Notes under the pieces: model-generated
What the model was told of the DNA's origin: nothing
Seen by the model: the letters and a program-made list of their open reading frames with translations, nothing else
Database searches by the model: none
Position numbers and translations under genes: made by a program
Part shown: piece by piece, positions 47,700 to 56,016 of the stretch
Numbering within the stretch: position 1 is the first letter of the stretch
How the letters are laid out: the number at the start of each line of letters is the position of its first letter
IMG/VR virus record: IMGVR_UViG_3300034159_000051
Coordinates: 62,001-126,000 of that record
Source: a virus
Length of the DNA stretch: 64,000 bases
Direction: 5' to 3' (one strand)

Positions 47700-48356
47700 T
47701 TAGACCTCCTCGACGGTGAAAACTTGCTTGCGGACCGGGCGCTGCCAGAAATAGCGCTGGCCATCGTCTGTCATCTGGGCCGCGCACCCTTCCGGGCGAC
47801 CTTCTTTGATCTGCCAGTAAGGGATCCCGGTCGGTATTGGGTATTCTTCATCGCCGACGCGCTCATAGCCGTCGACAAAGGTTTCGGAGCAGGCGATCTC
47901 GCGCAACCAATCCGCCACAGAAAGCGGCACGTCTAGCAGCTTGAACACAGCCCCGGCGATGACGCGGCTGTCCCAATTCTTGCGGCTCCCGCCGGAGCGG
48001 ATGCTCCCGGAGATCAGCGCGACGTTCTGGCCGGGCTTTGCGCTGCTGTCGCGCCCCCAGGCCTTGGCAAGCTCATAAGGGCCGAATTTGACTGGCGCGC
48101 AGTTCGCAATCTGGGTTTCGTGAACGGTGACTTTGAGAGTGATGCGCTCTTGCTCGGCGTCGGCGACGTAGCCATAGCAGTCATGCAGAGCGGCCAGAAC
48201 TTCGGCCTCAAGGGAAATCGAAAGGGTCCATGACTTGTCTGGCTTGCCGGGGGCGTTGAATTTCCCGTTGAGCTGGCGGCAGCGCTTTACAAAATCGGCG
48301 CTGTAGGGCGATTGAACGGAAATCGTTTCTGCGGTACGGGTAATATTGATATTCAT
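47700..48356 (-). CDS. Conserved phage protein with HARP-like N-terminus, 218 aa
   Basis: Start MNINITRTAETISVQSPYSA at 48356; TGGAGACGATT upstream. ISVQSPYSADFVKRCRQLNG and FNAPGKPDKSWTLSISLEAE resemble the HARP-type DNA-annealing motif found in phage proteins. C-terminal WDSRVIAGAVFKLLD. Tentative. Confidence 0.72.
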   Translation of the reverse strand: MNINITRTAETISVQSPYSADFVKRCRQLNGKFNAPGKPDKSWTLSISLEAEVLAALHDCYGYVADAEQERITLKVTVHETQIANCAPVKFGPYELAKAWGRDSSAKPGQNVALISGSIRSGGSRKNWDSRVIAGAVFKLLDVPLSVADWLREIACSETFVDGYERVGDEEYPIPTGIPYWQIKEGRPEGCAAQMTDDGQRYFWQRPVRKQVFTVEEV

Positions 48357-48409
48357 AATCGTCTCCATCAGTGGCCTGGAACCCGCCAGGACGGTTTTAT
48401 GTATGGCGC

Positions 48410-48736
48410 TTAGCGCGCCCGGCGGCGCAGGCTTGTCGCGAACCCCGTCTCGCGCTCGAACAGCGGGCGAAGGTTGTCGCAGTAAATGTCTTCGTGAGAG
48501 CTTAGAACCTTGATCCCGGTCTTGACGCCGCACTTCAGGAACTCAACCTTGTAAGTGTCGGAAGGCTCAAGGGTGACGCGAAGGTGCGTGCATTTGTTCT
48601 TCGTCCCGCTTCCGATCTTCATGGAGAGGAAGTTCTCGCCGCCTGTGAGATGCTTGGCCCCGACCATCGCGTAGAAAATCTTGCCGCCGAGCTGCTCCAG
48701 AATGGTATTTGCAACTGTGAGGTCTGTCTTCGCCAT
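48410..48736 (-). CDS. Conserved phage hypothetical protein, 108 aa
   Basis: MAKTDLTVANTILEQLGGKI at 48736 after AAAGGGGATCAGACAG. ILEQLGGKIFYAMVGAKHLT and CTHLRVTLEPSDTYKVEFLK match a common short phage/plasmid family of unknown role. Confidence 0.8.
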   Translation of the reverse strand: MAKTDLTVANTILEQLGGKIFYAMVGAKHLTGGENFLSMKIGSGTKNKCTHLRVTLEPSDTYKVEFLKCGVKTGIKVLSSHEDIYCDNLRPLFERETGFATSLRRRAR

Positions 48737-48782
48737 CTGTCTGATCCCCTTTGTTCGCCGAGTCCGTCCTGGCCTCATGTCA

Positions 48783-49208
48783 TTAATTTAGCCAAAAAAC
48801 GGTCATATGACAAGAGCTTTTTATGGCTTTTTTTTCTTCCTCGTAGCCATTCTTCGTCAAACGCAAGGTGGTTCTTCCCTCTCCCTCGATGTCGATTTCA
48901 ACCATGGGAACGCCGGACCGGAAAGCCGCCTGTAGCCTTCCGTGTCCGCTCATCAGCTCGATTTGTCCATCGCCGGCGCGGCGACCAAGCATTATGAATA
49001 GGTCATCATCTATCTTCTGAACGTCTCCAGCCGTGATGCCATAGACGGAGAGGCCGACCAGATCGAGGAGGCCAAGGCTTCCCGTAGACGCCTGCAAGAA
49101 GGTTCCAAGCAGGCGGGCTCCGGCCGTTTGCTGCCCGACTTTTTGCACCATATCGAAAAATTCGCTTGGATTGATTGTGAACTCAACCTTGTAGTATTTT
49201 TGCGTCAT
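48783..49208 (-). CDS. Hypothetical protein, 141 aa (ParB-like fragment?)
   Basis: MTQKYYKVEFTINPSEFFDM after AAAGGGATCGGAAAGATTC. IELMSGHGRLQAAFRSGVPM resembles the GHGRLxAA motif of ParB-like nuclease/CTPase folds, but the rest is not recognised. A GCCCCGG hairpin lies at 49234-49254 upstream. Confidence 0.65.
   Translation of the reverse strand: MTQKYYKVEFTINPSEFFDMVQKVGQQTAGARLLGTFLQASTGSLGLLDLVGLSVYGITAGDVQKIDDDLFIMLGRRAGDGQIELMSGHGRLQAAFRSGVPMVEIDIEGEGRTTLRLTKNGYEEEKKAIKSSCHMTVFWLN
48785..48813 (-). promoter_or_regulatory. Promoter CTTGTCA-N17-TAAATT
   Basis: Minus-strand TTGTCA (48813-48808), 17 bp, TAAATT (48790-48785), inside the end of the 49208 gene and 50 bp before the 48736 gene. 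Confidence 0.78.
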
Positions 49209-49281
49209 GAATCTTTCCGATCCCTTTCAAACCGCCCCGGCTTTGGACCGGGGCTAACTTTTTAGATTCTGAATATCTCCA

Positions 49282-49611
49282 TTAAAACCTGTCGCACCGC
49301 CTTTCGTATCGTTGGTTGCCGATGAACCCGGAGCCTACCTGGATAGGGAGGCCGTGTTTTTCGCGCGCTGCGTTCTTGGCTTGATCAACCTCCCAGCGAG
49401 AAGGAAGGGAGGCCCACCGATGGACAATGTTTGCGGCCGGGATATCGCGGTCGGTCAGGCTCGTCGCCTCTCCATCGGTTGTGATATATTTTCCAATGTA
49501 AAGCTGCGCCTTTTCATCAAAGAGGCGCAGGTCCGCCAGCTTGAGACTATCGAATTTCCCCTTGTTCAGAACCAGCGCGTAGCGCGGGCCTTCAACTGGT
49601 TTTTCTGCCAT
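49282..49611 (-). CDS. Hypothetical protein, 109 aa
   Basis: MAEKPVEGPRYALVLNKGKF after AAAGGGATCAGATT. Beta-rich front, basic end. Unknown. Confidence 0.7.
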   Translation of the reverse strand: MAEKPVEGPRYALVLNKGKFDSLKLADLRLFDEKAQLYIGKYITTDGEATSLTDRDIPAANIVHRWASLPSRWEVDQAKNAAREKHGLPIQVGSGFIGNQRYERRCDRF

Positions 49612-49628
49612 AATCTGATCCCTTTCAT

Positions 49629-51170
49629 CTATAGGCAGTGCGGAGGGTAGTTCCCCCAGCCCTTGCCAATTCCAACAAGCACAGTATTAACATAGGTTCC
49701 GACGTCGGCAAACGAGCCAGCCGGAAGATCGATCATCCATCCCTTTCGTTCGGCGAGGAGCTTGCGGAAAGCCGCCGCCTTGCGCGTCTCGCGGAACTCG
49801 GTCCCCGCCGACATGATAGCCAGAAGCCAGCCGTCTGGCTTGAGAAATTTCAGCGCATGAACGACATGCGAGACATCGCGCTCATCGTCAAAAGGCGGAT
49901 TCGCTAGTACGCCGTCATAGATCGGTTCCGGGTCTATCTTCAGAAAGTCCGCGGTGGTCACTTTATTGAAGCGTCCGCTCTCCCGTAGCGCCGTCGCGAG
50001 TGCGGGCTGGATTTCGATGGCATCGAAGATGCGTCGGCAACCCTTCTCACGATGATAGTCGGGGACCTTCATCGCCGCGAAGGCAAGATTGCCGGTTCCA
50101 GCCGATGGTTCAAGGATGCGCTGAACGCCTTCGCGGTAAGGGATTTTCTCGGCTATCTTTTCAGAAAGACGAGGCGGCGTCGGGTAGAAGCCGAACGCCT
50201 TGGTTGGCGTCAGCGCCCGGCTTTCGAAGATGTCGGCTTCCTGCGTATTGCTGTCTCCGATCACCTCGCCGTAGTAGGCCGCAAGCTCCTTGTTCACCAG
50301 TTCGACCAAATCATCGCGCAAAAACCATAAGTGCGCGTGCCCGTTCTGAAAAACCCGAACGCGCAGATATTCGTTCTCGGTGCAGGACTGTTGCGGGCGA
50401 TAGCCGCTGCGGTCGTTGCGGATTGCCTGGATCATGTCAGAGCGCGCATGGCGCGGATCGCGACCATCGAGGATGTGAAAGGTCCGCTCGATGTCGCGAA
50501 ACGTGTCCACTATCGTTCCAGAATACGGAACGCTCCCGTGGTAATCGCAGAAGTGGGTCAGGATCACTCGGCCGCCTGTTGTCCCGCCTTTTGTCTTCTT
50601 GCCGACCTTGAAGCCGTCATGCGAGCGAAAGCGCCTATCGAGGTTCGAGAACGCATTGGCGATGCCGCGCCGCCAGATCATTTGAGCGTCCATCGAAAAG
50701 CGCGAGAGCGTGGCGCGCACGTTCGCCGCCGTAAATGGAGGCGCGCCCTTCTCTGCTTCTTCTCCTGTGATGACCTCGCGGGAGTTGCGCGGCCGGTCGG
50801 GCACGTATCGAAGCTGCTCGTCCAGTTCCTTCTTCGCTTGCGCGTCCATGAGTTGCTGAAGCCCGCACTTGTCCACGACATAGTGCCACATTTGCAGTGT
50901 CGAGAGCTTGCGGGCCACCCGGAGATAGGTTCCCTTCTCCGGGAGCTTTACCGCCTTGAGGAAGTCCGAGACTTCGTGGGCGTCGCTTGGGCTATGGAAC
51001 GTGAACCCAGGCGTCAGAATGTTGATGGACAAGTGCGCTTTCTGGATCGCGTTTGCCGCCGCCTCGATTTTGTCGAAAGCGTCATCATAAAGCGCCATCC
51101 CCGCGTTGAAGCCTTCTTCAAGGTCTTCAAGGTTTGGCATAGCAGCCGGGAGGTTTGTGTGGATGGTCAT
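49629..51170 (-). CDS. DUF4942 protein with N6-methyltransferase domain
   Basis: 513 aa. N-terminal 280 residues DUF4942-like (MWHYVVDKCGLQQLMDAQAK, RRFRSHDGFKVGKKTKGG). C-terminal methyltransferase: FGFYPTPPRLSEKI, ILEPSAGTGNLAFA (AdoMet motif I) and VLANPPFDDERD (motif IV). Probably modifies adenines of phage DNA; target site cannot be told. Overlaps the preceding gene by 4 bp. Confidence 0.88.
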   Translation of the reverse strand: MTIHTNLPAAMPNLEDLEEGFNAGMALYDDAFDKIEAAANAIQKAHLSINILTPGFTFHSPSDAHEVSDFLKAVKLPEKGTYLRVARKLSTLQMWHYVVDKCGLQQLMDAQAKKELDEQLRYVPDRPRNSREVITGEEAEKGAPPFTAANVRATLSRFSMDAQMIWRRGIANAFSNLDRRFRSHDGFKVGKKTKGGTTGGRVILTHFCDYHGSVPYSGTIVDTFRDIERTFHILDGRDPRHARSDMIQAIRNDRSGYRPQQSCTENEYLRVRVFQNGHAHLWFLRDDLVELVNKELAAYYGEVIGDSNTQEADIFESRALTPTKAFGFYPTPPRLSEKIAEKIPYREGVQRILEPSAGTGNLAFAAMKVPDYHREKGCRRIFDAIEIQPALATALRESGRFNKVTTADFLKIDPEPIYDGVLANPPFDDERDVSHVVHALKFLKPDGWLLAIMSAGTEFRETRKAAAFRKLLAERKGWMIDLPAGSFADVGTYVNTVLVGIGKGWGNYPPHCL

Positions 51171-51394
51171 ACTGGCACCATCGACGCAAGCACAGAATAG
51201 GTTTTGCTCGCGGTGTATGCGCCATTAGGCGTCCTGCAAAGATATCCAGGCGTCGCTATTCCGAGAATAGCGTGGGTTTCTTGGTGAACCCATACGGACC
51301 GATAAGGCTCGGGCCTTGGGTGAACATTAAGCGGGCCGATGATGGCGAAAAACTTCTCTTTCGTCACAGGGACGTATCGATTTGAATTGCTCAT
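51167..51394 (-). CDS. Hypothetical protein, 75 aa
   Basis: MSNSNRYVPVTKEKFFAIIG after ATAGGGATCAGATCC. Coupled by ATGA to the methyltransferase. Unknown. Confidence 0.7.
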   Translation of the reverse strand: MSNSNRYVPVTKEKFFAIIGPLNVHPRPEPYRSVWVHQETHAILGIATPGYLCRTPNGAYTASKTYSVLASMVPV

Positions 51395-51405
51395 GGATCT
51401 GATCC

Positions 51406-51666
51406 CTATCGTGTCGCTGATGCAATAAGAGCAACGTAAACCTTGTCACTTCGAAAACTGGCGTGATCGACGGTCGAGGAGCCGCCTGGATTGGCGTGAT
51501 TGCGAATCAGGTGCTTGTCCGCCGCATTGTAGCTTGGAAATGGGCCGTAGCAGCGCGCATGTTCGCGCCAGTCCCAAGCGTTCTTTGGCGCGTTGTAATC
51601 CTCAAGAATATAAAACCATTGGCCGGGTGTCGGCTCGATAAATTCGCACTCGCTGTTGGTGCTCAT
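51406..51666 (-). CDS. Hypothetical protein, 86 aa
   Basis: MSTNSECEFIEPTPGQWFYI at 51666 after GAGGGATCAGACAC. Aromatic-rich (WFYILEDYNAPKNAWDWREH). Unknown; similar proteins are common in rhizobial phages. Confidence 0.72.
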   Translation of the reverse strand: MSTNSECEFIEPTPGQWFYILEDYNAPKNAWDWREHARCYGPFPSYNAADKHLIRNHANPGGSSTVDHASFRSDKVYVALIASATR

Positions 51667-51718
51667 GTGTCTGATCCCTCTTGGGTAAAGGAGGCGCGAT
51701 GCGCCCCCGCTGTTTGAT

Positions 51719-51892
51719 CTAAAGACAAAAGCCGTGCAAGACGTTAGGGTTTTCAGTCTCTTCTTTCGGAAGCTCCTCAAGCATCGCAACCCAATATTCC
51801 AAGGCAGCATCGGGCTTGTCTGCGCCTGAGGCTTTAACCAGTTCGAGCAAGGCAACGCGCTGGGCTTCTGAGATGTCGATTTTGTAAGCCAT
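51719..51892 (-). CDS. Small helical protein, 57 aa
   Basis: MAYKIDISEAQRVALLELVK at 51892, with GAGGAATC after the leader box. Below the usual length cut-off in this start. Unknown. Confidence 0.68.
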   Translation of the reverse strand: MAYKIDISEAQRVALLELVKASGADKPDAALEYWVAMLEELPKEETENPNVLHGFCL

Positions 51893-51924
51893 GATGATTC
51901 CTCTGATCCCTTTTATGTCTTTCC

Positions 51925-51953
51925 AATTTACTTGGATTTGCGGCGGTCGGCAA
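51925..51953 (-). promoter_or_regulatory. Promoter CTTGCCG-N17-TAAATT
   Basis: Minus-strand member of the shared promoter set, in front of the 51892 gene. Confidence 0.75.
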
Positions 51954-51985
51954 GCGAGGTCTACCTCGCCCGCCAATGATTGCAA

Positions 51986-52225
51986 TTAAGCTTTGATATG
52001 AATGCCAGCGTCTTTGTGGCCGTCCTGTTTATAGAAAGCGCCAGTTTCGCTTGCCGCTCGAAGAATGAACGGCGTGCCATTCCCGAGTTCTGTATTTTCA
52101 AGAGTTTGCGGGAACTGCCCTTTGGCAAGGCCGAGTCTTCTGCAGGTCGAATTAAAGAAGCGCGGCTTGGTAGAAAAATGATCTTTGTTTGTGGTGTTTT
52201 TGGAAGTGAGCATGATGGAGTGCAT
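51986..52225 (-). CDS. Hypothetical protein, 79 aa
   Basis: MHSIMLTSKNTTNKDHFSTK at 52225, AAAGGACC upstream and the leader box behind it. Basic. Unknown. Confidence 0.68.
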   Translation of the reverse strand: MHSIMLTSKNTTNKDHFSTKPRFFNSTCRRLGLAKGQFPQTLENTELGNGTPFILRAASETGAFYKQDGHKDAGIHIKA

Positions 52226-52259
52226 GGTGATGGTCCTTTTATCTGATCCCAATCTTTGT

Positions 52260-52288
52260 AATTTACCCAGATTTTCGCCGGTCGGCAA
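52260..52288 (-). promoter_or_regulatory. Promoter CTTGCCG-N17-TAAATT
   Basis: Minus-strand shared-type promoter, overlapping the 3' end of the 52487 gene; its leader box serves 52225. Confidence 0.75.
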
Positions 52289-52487
52289 GCCGCACTCTCC
52301 GGTTTGGGTTGGGTATTTTCCGCCGCCGTGCCTCGATCAAAACATCCCACTCGGCCCAAAGCTTGCGGACGTAAGGGTCATCGGCGGGTTTATCCTTGTG
52401 GATGGCCATGGTTTCCCGAAGATCGGCAAGCGCAAAATCGATCTCGGGCAGGGAGTAGTATTTGGTTTTGGCGGCAAAGTCGCTCAT
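52263..52487 (-). CDS. Small phage protein, 74 aa (paralogue A)
   Basis: MSDFAAKTKYYSLPEIDFAL; shares AxxDLRETMAIHKDKPADDP and VRKLWAEWDVLIEAR with the 53287 gene, so the two are duplicates. Helical. ATGA with the upstream gene. Confidence 0.75.
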   Translation of the reverse strand: MSDFAAKTKYYSLPEIDFALADLRETMAIHKDKPADDPYVRKLWAEWDVLIEARRRKIPNPNRRVRLADRRKSG

Positions 52488-52756
52488 GGGCGACCGCCTT
52501 TCTGATCCACAACGCCGATGGCGATTGCCATAATTTCCTCGCGGACTTTCGTCAACGCTTTGATCCGCGCAACGTGCGCCGCACGAGCTCCCTCAAAGGG
52601 GTTTGGCTCAATCACGTAATAATCCCGTTCGTTCGGCGCGGCTCGCTGTAGGGCTTCCTCTGCGGCTCTTAGCGCGCGATCTGCGGTCTTGAATTGTTCG
52701 AGCAACTCACCCTTCGATGTCCCGTTCAAATGAACGCGGGGAATGATGACGGTCAT
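52484..52756 (-). CDS. Helical hypothetical protein, 90 aa
   Basis: MTVIIPRVHLNGTSKGELLE; Ala-rich helix (ADRALRAAEEALQRAA). ATGA overlaps. Unknown. Confidence 0.7.
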   Translation of the reverse strand: MTVIIPRVHLNGTSKGELLEQFKTADRALRAAEEALQRAAPNERDYYVIEPNPFEGARAAHVARIKALTKVREEIMAIAIGVVDQKGGRP

Positions 52757-52989
52757 GATTGGCGGTCCTTATTCTGCTCGCGAACAACCTTGGCAAGCCC
52801 CTCAAGCCAAGGATCGGTGCGCTTCCCGCGCTCGCTTTCTACGACGATGCCGTAAGGGATAAGCTCGTCAGCATTCGCGCGTGTTGGATTGCGGAGATAA
52901 GCCAGTAAGGCTTTAACAAAGCCGATTTCGTCATCGGCGATAACGCCAGAGCAGTCATGACGAAGATGGAGGATGCTTTTCGTTCCCAT
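52753..52989 (-). CDS. Hypothetical protein, 78 aa
   Basis: MGTKSILHLRHDCSGVIADD after AAGGGATCAGATC. Unknown, first of a coupled trio. Confidence 0.7.
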   Translation of the reverse strand: MGTKSILHLRHDCSGVIADDEIGFVKALLAYLRNPTRANADELIPYGIVVESERGKRTDPWLEGLAKVVREQNKDRQS

Positions 52990-53024
52990 GATCTGATCCC
53001 TTATTTACAACTATCAGATCCCCT

Positions 53025-53282
53025 TCATTCTTCGCCATGAAAACCCGGCGCTCGCCGGATGCCCTGCGCAGACATTGCCCCTCGCGTCGGGCTGAGTTCA
53101 CTCAGAACCGTCTCGACCAAATGGCGGATTTGGCACGGCTTTGAGATCCCGCACTCCACGAAAGAATGGACGATGTTCAAGCCATAGTCCTTTACGCACT
53201 CCCGTAATTCAGGGGGCATGGCGTCGATCTTTTCCATGCGTTTTCTGCGGCGCGCGTCGATCCAGCTCTGATCGTGGGACAT
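53025..53282 (-). CDS. Hypothetical protein, 85 aa
   Basis: MSHDQSWIDARRRKRMEKID; GAGGTGACGTC at the start. CVKDYGLNIVHSFVECGISK is a motif of small phage proteins of unknown role. Confidence 0.72.
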   Translation of the reverse strand: MSHDQSWIDARRRKRMEKIDAMPPELRECVKDYGLNIVHSFVECGISKPCQIRHLVETVLSELSPTRGAMSAQGIRRAPGFHGEE

Positions 53283-53286
53283 GACG

Positions 53287-53484
53287 TCACCTCGCTTTCT
53301 GTTTCTTATGGCGCTTCGCCGCTTCCTCGATCATCGCGTCCCACTCGCGGAACAGCTTCTCCACATACGGGTCGCTCGGCGGCTTGTCGAGATGGAGCGC
53401 CAGCGTACTCTTGATGTCTCCGAGCGCGTAGGCCAGCTCATCGTCTTTGTAGGCGCGAGCCTTCGCCGCATAATCGATGGTCAT
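53287..53484 (-). CDS. Small phage protein, 65 aa (paralogue B)
   Basis: MTIDYAAKARAYKDDELAYA after AAAGGGATCAGATTC. About half identical to 52263-52487 (SDPYVEKLFREWDAMIEE). Tandem duplication with one gene trio between. Confidence 0.76.
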   Translation of the reverse strand: MTIDYAAKARAYKDDELAYALGDIKSTLALHLDKPPSDPYVEKLFREWDAMIEEAAKRHKKQKAR

Positions 53485-53514
53485 GAATCTGATCCCTTTA
53501 AATGAAAGACGGCG

Positions 53515-53991
53515 CTATTGCTCCGCCTCCGTTGTCGTTGAAAGATCCCTAATCCAAAAAGTGATTACGTCAAGAGCTTCGACTTTCGCCGCCGCTTTTT
53601 CCTGCTCCATGAAGTTCGACTGCACGGACGTCGAACGGGGCGGGTATTTGGCGAGCCTTAGAGCATCCTCCGTGAAAGAAAAGTAGGCTCGATTCAAGGA
53701 TTCGGTGATCTCCTGCTTTTTTTGGGAGTCTCCAACATTACTCGCGATCACGCGGTCGTACAGCCTAAGAAGGTCTTTGTAGACCCAAAGCGTTGCGGCG
53801 ATCTTAAATGCGCCTGACGACCACTCAAGAGCATGAGTCGGGTCATCCAGCAAAGAAGAGGCGAAATCGCCGATGCTTTCTTTCTGGGTGGCGATTTTTG
53901 TTATGATGTGGTCGCGGTGTTGGGCGATCACATACGCGATCGTCCGCGGAGGTTTTGCGATCTCTTCTTTTTTCTTGAGTTTCTTTGCCAT
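53515..53991 (-). CDS. Hypothetical protein, 158 aa
   Basis: Start MAKKLKKKEEIAKPPRTIAY at 53991 after AAGGGGATCAGAGAAG. Basic head, helical body (LWVYKDLLRLYDRVIA). Unknown. Confidence 0.72.
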   Translation of the reverse strand: MAKKLKKKEEIAKPPRTIAYVIAQHRDHIITKIATQKESIGDFASSLLDDPTHALEWSSGAFKIAATLWVYKDLLRLYDRVIASNVGDSQKKQEITESLNRAYFSFTEDALRLAKYPPRSTSVQSNFMEQEKAAAKVEALDVITFWIRDLSTTTEAEQ

Positions 53992-54022
53992 CTTCTCTGA
54001 TCCCCTTAGCTCTAATCCCATA

Positions 54023-54051
54023 AATATAGCCATAAAACATTTATATGACAA
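54023..54051 (-). promoter_or_regulatory. Promoter CTTGTCA-N17-TATATT
   Basis: Minus-strand TTGTCA, 17 bp, TATATT; leader box and ATG 53991 follow within 35 bp, giving a very short leader. Confidence 0.8.
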
Positions 54052-54101
54052 GCGGAACGTAAGCATTTGTTTTTATCGCGCAAGTTCCTTCTTCATGAGG
54101 A

Positions 54102-54341
54102 TCAGCATTTCTTTGTTAAGCTGTCAGGATAAACGAGACGATCAAATTCCGACGCATCGGGAAACTTGACCTCATAATCCGGTTCGCCATCCTGCGAGCA
54201 ACGGTAGAATTTGAAATCATCGCGTCCGAAGCTGCAGTCATTCTGAATGCAGTAAATTGTGCGGCGGTCGGTGTGCTGAAGGCGATAATAGGTGCGGTAA
54301 TAGCCGCGTTCTTCCCCTGCGAATTTATAGAAGATGGTCAT
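54102..54341 (-). CDS. Hypothetical protein, 79 aa
   Basis: MTIFYKFAGEERGYYRTYYR after AAAAAGGGATCAGAGAC. Tyr/Arg-rich beta composition. Unknown. Confidence 0.72.
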   Translation of the reverse strand: MTIFYKFAGEERGYYRTYYRLQHTDRRTIYCIQNDCSFGRDDFKFYRCSQDGEPDYEVKFPDASEFDRLVYPDSLTKKC

Positions 54342-54368
54342 GTCTCTGATCCCTTTTTTGATCTTTGT

Positions 54369-54397
54369 AGTTTAGCCGCATTTCGCCTTGATGGCAA
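54369..54397 (-). promoter_or_regulatory. Promoter TTGCCA-N17-TAAACT
   Basis: Minus-strand shared-type promoter in front of the 54341 gene. Confidence 0.7.
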
Positions 54398-54701
54398 TCG
54401 CCGCCAAGAGCGCGTAAGTGCGAATTATCTTCCGGCTGGTCCGCCTTGGGCGAATGTCGGCGGCGACGGCTTCGAGCGCGGCAATGTCTTTGGCTTGAAG
54501 CGCCTCCTCGACGCGGGGCCAGAACGTCGCTTTGTCTTTGGCGTAGGCCGGGCAATCGACATTCGGGCGCGGCGGCATCCTCCCGTCCTGCACTGCCTTG
54601 ATCTGCTCGATATGCTTCGCCGTTGGCTTTGCGACGAAGAAGATGTCCGCAGCCTGCTTGGCAAGCTGCGGGTCCATCGGAGCCTTGATGGGCTTTTTCA
54701 T
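54372..54701 (-). CDS. Paralogue of the C-terminal domain of the 54706 gene, 109 aa
   Basis: MKKPIKAPMDPQLAKQAADI at 54701. Its whole length matches residues about 245-342 of the next gene (both end IRTYALLAAIAIKAK or IQEYGLLAAIALKAR), so a domain was duplicated. Function unknown. Confidence 0.75.
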   Translation of the reverse strand: MKKPIKAPMDPQLAKQAADIFFVAKPTAKHIEQIKAVQDGRMPPRPNVDCPAYAKDKATFWPRVEEALQAKDIAALEAVAADIRPRRTSRKIIRTYALLAAIAIKAKCG

Positions 54702-54705
54702 CGGG

Positions 54706-55734
54706 CTACTGCCGTGCCTTAAGAGCGATGGCGGCAAGTAGGCCGTATTCCTGAATGCGCTTGCGGATCGTCCAGCCGGTGGTGAGCGCGCGGGCCTCTG
54801 TCTCGACCGCATCGCCGTTGCCTGCATCGACCAGCGCCTTGATCTTATCGAACGTCTTCTTGTGAGGCTGATACGAAGGCTGCTCAAAGCTTGGCTCGGT
54901 CGGAAGCTCGCCGCGATGGGCCGCCGCCAGGGCGTCGAGATGCTTCTGGCGAGGGTAAGCAAGCCCAAAAAACTCAGCGGCTTCTTTGATTTCGGCGGTG
55001 GCTTCGACTACGACTTTGGCCTTCGGCTCTTTCGGCGTCTTTGGCGTCTTTGCCTTCTTCTCGGCCTTCGGCGCGGACACAACAACCGGGCGAGCCTTGG
55101 CGATGATGGCGAGCGCAGCGGTCAATGCATTGAGTTGCGCCGGGGTTTCGATATTGGCGATCATCTTGCCAAGTTCATCGCGTTCGGTGGGTTTAGCCGC
55201 TATTTCCTCGCTTGGGCCATCGTGCATCCATGCAGGCTCTTGCTGGTAGTCTTCCTTGCCATCGGCGTCGATGCGGACGAGGTGCACTGTATCGCCGTCA
55301 CGGAGGCTGTATTCGTCATAGGCGGGGCCTCCTGAAAGGTGAGGGCCATTCTCGGCATCGCCATCGTCGGACCAGCTTGCCTCGACGTGGGTGTGGGTGT
55401 AGTCGCTGGCGAGCAATTCCTTATGGCGCTGATAACGGGTGTGGCCGATGCCTTCGATCTTGTCTTCCTCGAAGATGGGCGTCTCGACGACGACGGTATC
55501 TTCGCCAAGATGATCCTCGAAGATTTCGGTCCTTGCTTCGGGGCACTCGATTACCGCCGCCGCAGGCGTTTCGATGGGAGCCTGCCCGGCGGTGCGCAGT
55601 TCGATTTTCCAGCGGCCGATGAGGTTGTGGCAGGAAACAACGCGAAAATCTATTGGCTCATATCCTGCGCGAATGGCGCCGCGGTGAGCGGTTGACTTGC
55701 TGGAGTAGGTTTGTTGGGTGATATCGGCGGTCAT
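54706..55734 (-). CDS. Conserved phage protein, 342 aa, with duplicated C-terminal domain
   Basis: MTADITQQTYSSKSTAHRGA; N-terminal alpha/beta domain, a middle part with TRYQRHKELLASDYTHTHVE, a Lys/Pro linker (KKAKTPKTPKEPKAK) and the C-terminal domain shared with 54372-54701. ACGGAGAAAACC upstream. Unknown. Confidence 0.78.
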   Translation of the reverse strand: MTADITQQTYSSKSTAHRGAIRAGYEPIDFRVVSCHNLIGRWKIELRTAGQAPIETPAAAVIECPEARTEIFEDHLGEDTVVVETPIFEEDKIEGIGHTRYQRHKELLASDYTHTHVEASWSDDGDAENGPHLSGGPAYDEYSLRDGDTVHLVRIDADGKEDYQQEPAWMHDGPSEEIAAKPTERDELGKMIANIETPAQLNALTAALAIIAKARPVVVSAPKAEKKAKTPKTPKEPKAKVVVEATAEIKEAAEFFGLAYPRQKHLDALAAAHRGELPTEPSFEQPSYQPHKKTFDKIKALVDAGNGDAVETEARALTTGWTIRKRIQEYGLLAAIALKARQ

Positions 55735-55788
55735 AGGTTTTCTCCGTGAATTGGGAAGATGCCCGGCGATGCCGGGCTATGTGGCGGA

Positions 55789-55872
55789 TTAGAGTTTGAT
55801 GATGTTCGCGGCTAAGCCGGCGAGAAAAAGGATGAGGGCTACTGTTACAATCCAGGCTGCAATCGCAATCAT
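55789..55872 (-). CDS. Membrane peptide, 27 aa
   Basis: MIAIAAWIVTVALILFLAGL then AANIIKL, with CAGGAGACACCA upstream and the leader box GGGATCAGA. One membrane helix. Confidence 0.6.
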   Translation of the reverse strand: MIAIAAWIVTVALILFLAGLAANIIKL

Positions 55873-56016
55873 TGGTGTCTCCTGTCTGATCCCTTGTTTG
55901 CCGTCTTTCTGATTTAGAATTTACGGCAGGCCCGCCATGTTGGCACCAGCTTTTCGGCATGTGGATACCGATTTTTTTGCCTATCTCAAAAGCCGCAAAT
56001 CAGATAACGCGGATAT

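Noticed and set aside
49234-49254. Terminator GCCCCGG/CCGGGGC
   Set aside because: T-rich side is on the plus strand where no gene ends; on the minus strand it precedes the leader box of 49208, so at most an mRNA hairpin.
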